Positions 48,433 through 58,836 of a DNA stretch of 64,000 nt are shown one piece after another. This DNA is from Lycium barbarum. Its lineage: Eukaryota; Streptophyta; Magnoliopsida; Solanales; Solanaceae. The first letter of the stretch is position 1, and every line of letters begins with the position of its first letter. The stretch spans positions 78,326,307 through 78,390,306 of the forward strand of contig NC_083339.1 in the NCBI RefSeq assembly GCF_019175385.1, read 5' to 3'. A program made the position numbers and the translations under genes. The notes under the pieces were generated by a model. It did not search any database, had not been told where the DNA came from, and saw only the letters and a list, made by a program, of their open reading frames with translations.

Positions 48433-48900
48433 TGTTACACCTCGAAAATTTTTCGTGGGCCAACAATGCATAGACCAACGAAGGGCATGAGTGTGCGATG
48501 TTTTACTAAGTAGGGAATTACTATTTATGAACTTTGGAAATAAGAAAGTTGCAGAATTTCATTTCAGCCCAGTCGTCGTAAAATGGAATACGAAGTGATT
48601 TACGGACCGTAAAGTTCCATCGTCCTTCAACATTCCAAAAATTTCAACTTTCTGCCAAATGTTAAATGGTAAAATACGACTCAGAATACGGACCGTAAAT
48701 TGAAATACGGCTCGTAAACTGTGACCGTAAACCACCATGACCTACGGCCACTGTACACCCCGACTTCTGTTCATTAAAAACTAGATTTTGAGTAATTAAA
48801 AAGGGACCCTATGCTCATTTTATTTCATTTCACACCTACACGGTTCAAGAACTCTCTAGAGTACTCCAAAACACTTCATCCACAAGAATTTAAGAGAATC
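48433..48900 (+). repeat. LTR J2: truncated second copy of J in the array
   Basis: It starts TGTTACACCTCG at the same gag position as J1, has an internal deletion relative to J1 in the palindrome block, and breaks off after CACAAGAATTTAAGAGAATC. Confidence 0.88.
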
Positions 48901-49049
48901 CTATAATATACCTGGAATGCCTGCTAGTACCTCCATACATGGGTTAAAAATAATTAGTATCTCAAAACTCTAATACAAATATCCATTTCAAGGCATGCTT
49001 AACTAGGGAGCCGTAAGTGTTTCCTACAATGAAAATGAGAGGTGCAACA
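48901..49049 (-). repeat. 3' LTR of element M, right end
   Basis: It ends AGAGGTGCAACA (reverse of TGTTGCACCTCT), directly followed by a polypurine tract. No TTTAC duplication is found at the left, so the right end of the I array and some M LTR sequence were deleted. Confidence 0.7.
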
Positions 49050-49086
49050 TTCTCCCCCACCTTAAGAACATTCGTCCTCGAATGTT
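49050..49086 (-). promoter_or_regulatory. Polypurine tract and inverted repeat of element M
   Basis: TTCTCCCCCACCTTAAG on the plus strand abuts the LTR; the perfect AACATTCG/CGAATGTT repeat lies at 49067-49086. Confidence 0.85.
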
Positions 49087-49298
49087 AACTTTTCAGGAAT
49101 TCTACAGAAAATTTTCTAGAGTTTCCCCTGTAATATGACACTATCACCCTATCACAACAACCCACAATAACATCGCCTCACAGGGCTACAACACAATGGC
49201 AAAATAATATGGCCACACACGACCAAAAGCATTAAAAAAACATTACATACCTTACGATAATGGCGTCTCATCTTAAATCTCTTCCGAGGGTGGAAACA
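49087..49298 (-). pseudogene. pol 3' untranslated tail of element M
   Basis: It corresponds to the sequence after the chromodomain in A and P: the CCTCACAGGGCTACAACACA text and the end of the frame (CTCTTCCGAGGGTGG at about 49281-49294). The rest of pol is missing. Confidence 0.65.
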
Positions 49299-49492
49299 TG
49301 TTACACTTCGGAAAATCTTCCGTTGGTACGCAAGTGAATGAACTAGTGAAAAATACGAGTAACGGGTTAATGATGACTTAAGGGCATTTTGGGAAAGAGT
49401 TATAACATCCCTTAGATTGCTAATGACGTGTTAAACAAGTGTTAAGAAGGTTCCATAAGGTTTGGAGATCAAACGAAGCGACGAGAACAAGT
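49299..49492 (+). repeat. LTR splinter N (194 bp), element I type
   Basis: It starts TGTTACACTTCGGAAAATC and follows the first part of LTR I (GGTTAATGATG, TCAAACGAAGCGACGAGAAC), then stops at a junction with M protease. It marks the edge of the deletion that removed M pol. Confidence 0.8.
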
Positions 49493-49859
49493 GTATTGCC
49501 CTTCCATTTAAGCATTGGTTCGCCCGGGAATTGGAACCGAACTATTTTGGTTCTACAATACACATTGGCATAACAGGAAGCTAACCAGTCTATGCCCATA
49601 ATAACATTGAAATCTTACATTTCCAGCTCAACCAAATCAACTCTAGTCCGACGATCACATACAACAATCACACAATTCTTAACACTTGTCTAGCTATTAC
49701 CGGTTCACCAAAAGGAGTAGATACCTCAAAGGTCTTTATTGGCTCGGGTTTCACCCCAGTACGATCAGCAAGATACAGGGTGATATAAGAAAACGTGGAG
49801 CACGGATCAATCAATGCATAAACATCATGAGAGAATATAGTCAGTATACCAGTAACCAC
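49493..49859 (-). pseudogene. Retropepsin of element M (broken)
   Basis: It reads MVTGILTIFSHDVYALIDPC, then STFSYITLYLADRTGVKPEP and FEVSTPFGEPVIARQV, with the active-site Asp in DPCS (Gly to Cys). A frameshift follows; remnants continue as VIVVCDRRTRVDLVELEM and FNVIMG up to the junction at 49492. Confidence 0.82.
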
Positions 49860-50377
49860 ATCGGGGGAGGACTCAAGATCCTAGCGTCCGGCTAGAGCAT
49901 AGATACGGGGTTGGGTGCCACCTGAACTGGACGCTCCCCCTATGCCCCTAACCCGGCTTGCTAGAGTCTGGGAAGTCTGCCGTACCGGGCGTACGGACGA
50001 GGAAAAAACAGTTGCTGATCTTGTGGGCTGATAATCACGCATAACGTGCCCAGTCTGTCCAGAAACATAATAAGCATCTGAACCTTGGCGGCATGGGCCT
50101 GAATGTAACTTTCTGCATTAACTGCATCGTGGAACCGGTGGTCTCCTCTTGCAAGGATCACCCCCGAACTGGAACCTGAGACTTTCGAACTCTAACTAGG
50201 ACCAGAATAAATGGGGCGATCAAATCTCCTGCCCGCGAATCGAGGAGGTCCGCTAGTCGAGGATTGGCCCGAATACCTGGAATACTATTGTTGACCCCCT
50301 CTATAATCACTACTAGCAGATTTGGCCCTCTTAGTCTGCCCTCTATCAATATCACTCTCACCCCTCTGTGGCTGTAG
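49860..50377 (-). pseudogene. gag: gag C-terminus of element M (decayed nucleocapsid)
   Basis: After the stop at the end of the capsid ORF the frame shows LQPQRGESDIDRGQTKRAKS, then stops. The zinc knuckle reads YYVSGQTGHVMRDY where sisters have CYACG...HMMRDC: the cysteines are Tyr, Ser and Tyr while the His remains. Such TGY-to-TAY changes fit C-to-T decay of methylated DNA on the opposite strand. Confidence 0.82.
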
Positions 50378-51205
50378 CTACTCTTCTAAATTCTGGCCAT
50401 GGGCCTGGATACGGGAGATGTCCATCCCCTCCTGCAGTGAAGATGTCAAGCAATCTTTGAACAAATGTGGCCCTAAGCCACTCACAAGTCGATGTACTCT
50501 ATCTCCCATATCGGCTATCATAGTCGCAGCAGACCGGGCCAATGAATTAAAATGGAGACTACACTCACGAGGACTCATATTTTCTTGCTTTAAATTTAAA
50601 AACCTGTCAGCTCGAGCCCTTCGATCCTCGGGCGGCAAATAGTGATGAAGGAAAGCATCTACAAATTCTTGGCAAACTGGGGGAGGTGCATTTTCTTTTC
50701 TTGAAGCTATCCAATTATTATACAATAGAACCGCCGCATCATGGATCCTATAAAATGCCAACTCTATGGACCCCGTATCGGAAGCATGAATAATCCTCAG
50801 CGTCCTCAACAGCTCATCGATAAAACCTTGCGGGTCCTCATCCGGCTTTGACCTAAAAAAATCTGGCAGATTCAAACTCATAAAATCAAGGGCTCTGGCA
50901 CTAGTGGCTCTACCACCCGGACCCGCACTCTGCCACTGAGACTGGGCGATAATTAGGTCTGTCAATAACTGAATAGCCTCGGTCATCTGCTGGCCCGAAG
51001 CAACTGGTGGAGGAACTAGAGGTACTGGGGCTGGGACTGAGGCCTCTTCCTGCTCCTCTAGAACAGACGGGGTGTGAGAGGTATGAGATGGAGCCTCTTT
51101 ATGGGACTCACCTTCCGCTACATGTGCTGATGCCTCCTGCTTAACCCGCCTTCCTGCCGCAGTCTTACCCTTCTGGGCAGCTGTCACTTTTCTCTTTACC
51201 GGCAT
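50378..51205 (-). CDS. gag: gag N-terminal and capsid part of element M (275 aa)
   Basis: I place the start at MPVKRKVTAAQKGK (51205), because sister gags start the same way; the frame is also open for seven codons upstream. A charged, Pro/Ala-rich region runs to about residue 95. The retrotransposon capsid domain follows with FFRSKPDEDPQGFIDELLRT, LAFYRIHDAAVLLYNNW, FLHHYLPPEDRRARADRF and ECSLHFNSLARSAATMIADM. It ends at TAG after QAHGQNLEE, at the head of the Gln-rich linker. The role would be particle assembly. With no pol in the element the product could only work together with a relative. Confidence 0.88.
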   Translation of the reverse strand: MPVKRKVTAAQKGKTAAGRRVKQEASAHVAEGESHKEAPSHTSHTPSVLEEQEEASVPAPVPLVPPPVASGQQMTEAIQLLTDLIIAQSQWQSAGPGGRATSARALDFMSLNLPDFFRSKPDEDPQGFIDELLRTLRIIHASDTGSIELAFYRIHDAAVLLYNNWIASRKENAPPPVCQEFVDAFLHHYLPPEDRRARADRFLNLKQENMSPRECSLHFNSLARSAATMIADMGDRVHRLVSGLGPHLFKDCLTSSLQEGMDISRIQAHGQNLEE

Positions 51206-51319
51206 CGTTGAAATCATAACGCACAATTAGGGAAAGAGGAAAATCTCATAACATAGCTCTATCACACGATCTATGAAGAAGAAAGACGGTCGTTGTTCCT
51301 AAATGTCCCGCAGCCTCTC

Positions 51320-51353
51320 ATTTATAAGTGTGGCGCACTTCACACCCATAAAC
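51320..51353 (-). promoter_or_regulatory. Leader stem-loop of element M
   Basis: On the plus strand ATTTATAAGTGTG pairs with CACACCCATAAAC (three G-T) around GCGCACTT. Confidence 0.72.
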
Positions 51354-51399
51354 AAGACTCTACTGGACACGGCTCATAGACAAACCCTAGGACAAAACT

Positions 51400-51411
51400 G
51401 CTCTGATACCA
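51400..51411 (-). promoter_or_regulatory. Primer-binding site of element M
   Basis: On the element strand TGGTATCAGAGC, a full 12-base match to the initiator-Met tRNA 3' end. Confidence 0.92.
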
Positions 51412-51415
51412 CTTT

Positions 51416-52130
51416 TGTCACGATCTGACTAGTGGGCCTTGACGGGTACCTGAAGCTGACTACCGAGCACCTCTCACTGTGCTAATCATCATACCCTACC
51501 TGAACATATACAATCTCCAGGGAAACACACACATATATATACATAAGCCCTCACGACTGCAAAAATGATATACAAAGTATAATAAAGATATCACATAACA
51601 TCTACAACCCATATGTAGGTATCTACGAGCCTCTAACTTGAGTACTGGGACGGGACAGGACCCCGTCATGCCCCAATATGTACACAGAAGAATATACCAA
51701 GAAATGGCGACTCCGGAGTAGTGGAGTGCTCCTGCAACCTGCTGAAAAAGCTCCTAAGCGTCTGTACCGTCTCCTTATCTACCCGTGGGCATAAGCACAG
51801 CGTCCATAAAAGAAAAAGATGTCAGTACGAACAATGTACTGAGTATGCAAGGCATATACGATAACATAATAAGGAAACATAGAAATCATAAGAAGAAAAG
51901 ACAACTGTAGCTGCTTGCCTCTTGAGGCGGAGTCATGCATGCTCACTTTTACCTTTCAAACATATCATATATACATACATAATTTGTCTGAATCAGTAAC
52001 ATCATTAGCCCTCGTCCGGGCCTCCCGAGCCTAGGATAATCATCTCACGCCACACATTAGTGGTGTCATGTCGGGCCAAATAAGCACGGTGTTATCATAA
52101 GCCGCCTGCCATAGTAGTGTCATGCCCGGC
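51416..52130 (-). repeat. 5' LTR of element M, left part
   Basis: It starts TGTCACGATCTGAC next to the primer-binding site and matches 33686-34400 closely. It is cut at 52131 by LTR J3, inside its mini-hairpin train (52005-52130). Confidence 0.9.
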
Positions 52131-53805
52131 TGTTACACCTCGGAAATTTTTCGTGAGCCAACAACGAATAGACCAACGAAAGGCATGAGTGTGCGATGTT
52201 TTACTAACTAGGGAATGACTATTTATGAACTTTGGAAATAAGGAAGTTGCAGAATTTCATTTCAGCCGAGTGGTCGTAAAATGGAATACGACCCGTAAAG
52301 TGATTTACGGACCGTAAAGTGCCATCGTCCTTCAACATTCCAAAAATTTCAACTTTTTCCCAAATGTTAAATGGTAAAATACGACTCAGAATACGGATCG
52401 TAAATTGAAATACGGCCCGTAAACTGTGACCGTAAACCACCATGACCTACAGCAAACCTTTCTGTTTCTGATATGCTAAAATACGGTCGTGGAGGACGGA
52501 CGGTAAATCAGTATACGACCCGTAAACTGGGTTTACGGCCCCTGTACACCTCGACTTCTGTTCATTAAAAACCAGATTTTGAGTTATTAAAAAGTGACCC
52601 TAAGCTCATTTTATTTCATTTCTCACCTACACGGTTCAAGAACTCTCTAGAGTACTCCAAAACACTTTATCCACAAGAATTTAAGAGAATCAAAGGGAGA
52701 TCAAGATCAACAACATTAAATTCATGAAACAAAGTGTGTGAAACTCAAGTGAAGTTCATCCAAACCAAGAAGTTCCAAACAAAGAGTGAAGTTGGGTTTG
52801 GTGCTAGAGGAGCAATTCCACTCAAGACTTGTTCAACCATCATATAAGGTAATTTTCATGACTTTACCATGTTGTTTAAGGTATTGGAAGGTTAAGATAC
52901 CCGAGTTGTAGAAAAGCATAGCAAATGGGTCATAAATGAGTGAATAGTGCCATGAGTGAATGGTAATAGAATTGAATCACGAATGTTAGCGTGTTGTGAG
53001 TACGAATACGTTATAAATGACACGTAAACCATGAGATAAATGTGATACATGAGAAAATACGATAGTGAACCCAAAACCATAAATGTCGGAAAAATGAACA
53101 GAAATGGTGGAATGCGGTTAATGCATGTAAATGATGATTGTTGAATTCAACATTGTGGGTATCATTGTGAGCGTTTGGGAGTTGACATAGAACATGGGAG
53201 AAGTAGTACAAACAAAGGGAGTTTTTTCCAATTTTCCTAGAGGTAGTAACGCGTTCTTATAGTCGATTAATTAACGTAAATGTGAATTCTCTTTTGAGGT
53301 AGAGACGCGATATCGAAGGAGAACAAGCTAGCGATAGTTTAGGTAAACGTCAAAGGTATGTGAGGCTAGTCCCTTCTTTCTAATGGCATGAATCCTATAG
53401 CGTAACTTGTTTCTTATCCATGAGCCTATGTGTATAATTAGCTACACAGGGTAATGAATTAAAGTATAGAAAGTCTCATGATGTTATTTATCGCTTACAC
53501 TCACCTTATATGCTAATTCCTTCAAGGTGAGGCAGAATGTCCATGATTGTTCCATAATGTAATCGGGGCATCACGACCTTACGTCACCCCGATAGAGTAT
53601 GTATTATGATAAGCTAAGCATATTGTGATAAGAATATGATGATATTACTATTACACCGCGCCTATTTGGCCGGGCAGTCACCGCCAAGGTGGGCAGCTAT
53701 GCGATACACCATGGCCAGATGGCATGGGCAGACACCACTAGTTGGCGGCATGAGATGTTACCCCGTACACAGGAGGCGTCGACGCGGGGTCATGTTATGA
53801 TTATC
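52131..53805 (+). repeat. LTR J3 (+), cut by element P
   Basis: It starts TGTTACACCTCGG and follows LTR J1: the TTTACGGACCGTAAA block (52272-52540), the CTCACCTT stem (about 53500-53530), ATCGGGG/CCCCGAT (53562-53593) and the mini-hairpin train (53654-53790). It is interrupted at 53806. Whether it is a solo LTR or part of a longer element cannot be told. Confidence 0.9.
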
Positions 53806-55329
53806 TGTTACGACCCAGCTAGGGGCCGCGACGGGTACCCGGAGCTAGCCACCGAGCACCGCTTGGTTTACTAATCTTCTTACTCATTTAATGCCCTTTT
53901 TATTAACTTGTACACGAAATTATAGGAAACATATTTTTTTTTGTAGAACTATAAATGCTTTATATACATTTGCCTCCTGGCCATCAAAATAATATATACA
54001 TATGATAATATCTTCTGAGACCATCTAACCCACACTGCATATCTACGAGCCTTTACTAACATACTGTATACAGAGATTGAACAAGAATCCGTCGTGCCCA
54101 AAATATGCACATATACCAAAAGGATAATCATAAGCACCTCCGAGCGATGGAGTGCTCTCTATCAGCTGACAGCTACTAAGAATCTGGATCGAGCTCACCT
54201 CCCGGTCTACCTGTGGGCATGAACACAGCGTCCAAAGAAAACGGACGTCAGTACGAATATTGTACTGAGTATGAGAGGCATAAACAATGAAGAAAAACAA
54301 CAATAATATCATGGGAGCATCAATATGAAACATCTGGATCTGAATGACAATCATAAAAGAAGTACTGCATGCTGTCTTACTCATACTCATCATCATATCA
54401 TATATGCATTATATGTAAGCTGCCCATCCGTATCGGAACGGTGTTATAATCAAAACATTAACCCGCGTCCAGGCCTCCCGCGTCCGGGGTGCCATCTCAT
54501 GCCGCCCACTAGTGGTGTCTGCCTATGCCAAAAGGTCATGGTGTATCCGTATAGCTGCCCGCCTTGGCGGTGATTGCCCGGCAACTAGGCTCGGTGTGAT
54601 GCAATCATGACATGCTTATCATAAAATACTTATAATAAAATGCTTATCAAATATACTTGTCATCATATATGCATAAAGACTCTAGCACGACAGCATTCTA
54701 TCGAGGTGACGTAAGGTCGTGAACCCTCGATTCCATTATGAACATATATGAGCATTCTGCCTCACCTTGAAGGGAACAATACATAAGGTGAGTGTGAACA
54801 ATGAATAACATCATTATCAACATGGCAACATCTTATCATATCTCTTTATCCTATATGGGCACTTATGGATATAGGCTTTTTAGCTTTCCGGAATATAGGG
54901 ATTCACGAAGAGGAAAGAAATTCATGCTATAGGATTCATTCCATTAGAAATAAAGGACTATCCTCAAATACCTTTGTCGTTTATCTAAGCTATCGTCCAC
55001 TTGTTCTCCTTCGATATCACGTTGTTACCTTCACGAGAGAATTCGGACTAATGTTAGTTAATTGACTACAAGAACGCATCGTGATTTCTAGGGAAAATTG
55101 AGCAGCACTTCCTTTGTTCCTATTACTTTTCCCATATTCTATATTGACTCCCAACATTCACAACAACATCCACAATGTAGACACCAACAATTATCATTTA
55201 TATACATTGAGTAAAATTCACCATTTTTCCCATATTTATGGTTATAGCTCGTTATCGCGTTTTCTCTTATATAACACTCATTTCATGGTCTAAACATCTT
55301 TTACAATGTATTCATAACCATAACGCATC
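53806..55329 (-). repeat. 3' LTR of element P (LTR K), left part
   Basis: It starts TGTTACGACCCAGCTAG (the usual TGTCACGAC with C to T). It contains CGTCC/GGACG (54229-54247), the mini-hairpin train (54415-54594), ATCGAGG/CCTCGAT (54700-54731) and the CTCACCTT stem (about 54762-54794). Confidence 0.9.
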
Positions 55330-58246
55330 TGTCACACCCCGACTTTACTAGGGTGTGATGGGCACCCGACCCCATATCTGGAGCCGAGCGAACCCGCTGA
55401 CTTTTGTTACATACTTAACTTCCTTAGACTCTTATATCAATAAAAAAAATGGAAAACATAGTAAAACTTTCAAGAGATTTGTTTTTCCATCGTACTCAAG
55501 TCAAACAGAATCTGCAATCACATGGACTTTATGACATAGCATATTATCGACACTCTATACCCACGACTGTGCCTGCAAAGTCTCTAACATCAAACAAACA
55601 TCATGGCTCAGATACTCTGACTCGGCAGCACTCCTGAACAAGTGGAGCCTGCCAACTCCGCTGGAACATCTTCTATAACGGCTTTAATACGTCTGGGTGT
55701 ACCTGCGCGGCATGAACGCAGCCCCCGAATAAGAGGGGTCAGTACGAGTAATGTACTGAGTATGTAAGGCATGAATAGTGACATAATAAAGGAATATACA
55801 GTATGAATAATAACGGAATAGACATATGGAGCTTATCTTGGGACAGAAGTAACCTGTACATATGAATGCCGTTCAGGCAGGTGCCATGCATGCTTAGTCC
55901 CTTTTTCAGAAAAACAGTACTTCTTATTTACATGTACAGGTAACAGAACATTTCAGAAAACGGTGTCCTTTATTTACATCCACAGACGTCGAGTACATCG
56001 GCTCTCCCACCCCCCTCCCCAACAGTGTCCCAACATATTATATATATATATATATCAGATATACAGACGCCGTATCCGGCTCTCCCATATCTCGCGTCCG
56101 GGCATCCCGCGTCCGGGACGAAATCCAGCTGAATCAGGTGGTGATATAACAGTGGCCCTTCCCCTTTTTCCCCATATACATATACATATACATATTCACA
56201 TTCATATACATATATCATACCATTGGCATGCATGAGAGCTCAAAGAAAGTCATGTGTCCATCGGAGTGACGGAAGGTCGGTAGCCTCCGATTACATTATG
56301 GAACAACCATAGTCGCTTTGTCTCACCTTGAAGGAACGAGTATTGTGAGGCGAGACTACCAATGAAAAGTGTCATTATGAGGAAAACATCAAATAGGGTC
56401 ATAGGGTACAGTTTCATATACCTAGGACCTTTAGAGTAGTCATTACCTGTAATAGAGTTGAGATATCAAGAATTAATTTAACGTTTCCATATTTTCCTTT
56501 TCATAGCAGAACATTTTGCCAACACATCTACCGTAGGCATTTTCTCGTCTTGGACTACATCGTTATCATTATAAGATCATATTCATCGTCCTAGTCATGG
56601 AATCATCTTTGTCATACTTATCATAGGCATATTCCCTTTCTTAACATCATCATTATCATTGTCATCATAGAAGTATCCTTGTTAGCATAGTTACAGTACT
56701 TCTCACTCGGTGAACGGGATAAGGATCAAAATTTTTCTTTGGATTCTGCTTCAAAATAGATCAAACGGAACAATAAGGAAAATCCGGGGACCATGGGCCC
56801 ACCTCGGGTCAAATGAGGCGGCGTACCAAATTTACATATGTTACATGTCATGGCGTTACTTGTGAGGGTTTTAGGGTAGTCGGGTCCTATTTATGCGGGT
56901 TCTAGAGGTTTAGGAAATTCTTCCAACATTTTGCACACTTTTTAGTTCAATTCTACTGATTGAAAAAGAGAAAACTTTAGGCGCGGATTCCGGAGGGTAG
57001 AGTTATTCCCGAGGCTCATATCCAACATATTCCGTCTAAGACATGCCATAGAAAGAAGGGTGAAGGCTTACATACCTTTTCTGCTTCTTATGCGACTCCA
57101 AATTCACGTTCCAAATCCGCCAAAATCTACAAATTGGTCATGTTTACCAAAACTTGATTAGAGCCTTTAGAAGTTGATTCTTTAAAGTAACACTTTGTCT
57201 GCCGAAATTTCGGCAGCATTTCCCCTGTAAATGCACCATCCCCGAGAATACGGCTCGGCCCCAAATCAACAACAACAATCCGGGAATTTGACCCAGCCAC
57301 AATATCAACAACAATATTACCCATCATAATAGCAATATTGACAAGTAATTCAAAACGTCCAAACCAACACCCAACCTTACCCGAAACCTTTCAACTTAAT
57401 GAATACAACAACAATGCCAACAATTATTCTAGCAATACTTCGATATCAAATTCAATTCACACAATATTTCGAGCAACTCAAACAAGGCTCCAACTCACCC
57501 GAAATTGCCTCCCAACCCGAGAGCTACACCAAACACATTCTTTTCCTCAAAATTCATAACTTACACCATCACCCCACACCTTAACAATACAATTCTCCTA
57601 AATACAAAAATTTTATAAAATTCACATAAATTTCCAAATCATCCCATAACCAACATAACATTATTTTAAGTCATTAAACTTACACTTCTCGTTATAGAAT
57701 CCATAACGACGGCATCTAAAATGTCAAACAACATCAAGTTACCATAACTTTCCAAACCCTATTCCATTCGGCCACAACACAATCCATAGGTTTTCATGAA
57801 TTTCCATTCTTTTCTACACATTACAACACATTACAACAACACATAATCATGCTAAATACATTAAATTCACTATTCCTACACATTACACCCAACACACGGC
57901 CAAACTTGAACATGCAATACTTCATGAATTTCCATCATTTCCACATTCAACAACATGCACAAACCATTTATAACTTATAAAAGAGATGAAACCTTACCTT
58001 TTTTTTCTTCAACTTCCCACTTGGTTTAGGGTTGGTATATGACATCAAAAAGTCTTCTACTTGCTTCAACAATTACTCCATGTTGATGAGGACCTTCCAT
58101 TTGGGGGAAATAGTAGAAGAAAATAATTTATTTTGATCAATTTCCATGGCTCCATTTGGCCACCCTTGGCCGAAATCCCCCCTCTCTTCATCCCTTCTTC
58201 ATTCATTTTTTCCAAGTCTTCTTTTCTTGTGAGAATATGACTAATG

Positions 58247-58309
<63 letters not shown>

Positions 58310-58836
58310 TGTGAGAGGAACATGCCCTCCTTCTCTAGAATTCTCTAGGAATTTCTTCCTTTTTTCTTGAATTTTTCCCATATTGGTCAAAGAAGACTAA
58401 TTGTCTTCTTATGAAAGCTTTGGCCCTATGTGTTTTTATTATTTACAGTTAGCCCCCACTTAATATGAAATAACCACATGCCTCCCTTTCTTTCTTTGCC
58501 TAGAGTTTTCCTCCATTTTCTTGAAATTTTCTTAAATAAAAGGATGACCACTTAGCTTATCTCATAAGCTTTATCCATATGTCTTATTTTTATTTTGTCC
58601 ACCATTTACCTATGTATATACACTTAAGCCCCTCGACTTTCCTCAATATTACCATTTACCATTTTGCAATTTCTCCTTTTTGCCCTTAACCTTTCTCAAT
58701 ATTTCCATACTACCAATGTTCATAAATAATATTTATAACCAACTTGTGCATTAAAATAATTTTCGAAAATGGTCTCGCCCTTAACTTTCCATGACGACTT
58801 TGGAATTTCCAAACGTACAATATACGGGCTATAACA
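55330..58836 (-). mobile_element. Solo LTR L (3507 bp) nested in the element P LTR
   Basis: It starts TGTCACACCCC and ends CGGGCTATAACA, with perfect duplication GCATC at 55325-55329 and 58837-58841. It has no internal region. It holds CCCC/GGGG (55722-55738), ATCGGAG/CTCCGAT (56260-56291), a tandem CGCGTCCGGG motif (about 56093-56121), a CAACAACAAC tract and an AT microsatellite. Confidence 0.94.
58250..58307. repeat. AT dinucleotide microsatellite (58 bp)
   Basis: An uninterrupted AT run within solo LTR L. Confidence 0.97.

Larger units (their letters stand above)
35431..48900 (+). mobile_element. Element I array: LTR-internal-LTR-internal, truncated
   Basis: LTR I1 (35431-38018) is followed by a primer-binding site, a deleted gag, solo LTR J1, the rest of gag and a broken pol, then LTR I2 (45169-47763). 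I2 is followed again by a primer-binding site, the same deleted gag and a J copy (J2) at the same gag position, after which the sequence breaks off at about 48900. The repetition of leader, gag deletion and J junction means the second unit is a copy of the first made after J inserted, as expected from unequal recombination between LTRs. Confidence 0.88.
33686..52130 (-). mobile_element. Element M: internally deleted Ty3/Gypsy element, split by element I
   Basis: The two end pieces (33686-35430 and 51416-52130) are the same LTR family in the same orientation: both open with GTCACGAYCTGACT and share CACCTCTCACTGTGCTAATC-like text. Between them, 48901-49049 looks like the end of the 3' LTR (GGTGCAACA) followed by a polypurine tract, then gag and protease (49493-51205), a primer-binding site and the 5' LTR. 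Element I interrupts the 3' LTR. Reverse transcriptase, RNase H and the integrase core are absent. The rest of the 5' LTR should continue beyond the window, because J3 and P cut it. Confidence 0.82.

Noticed and set aside
53689..53874. Frame spanning the J3/P junction
   Set aside because: It crosses an insertion boundary and has no family similarity.
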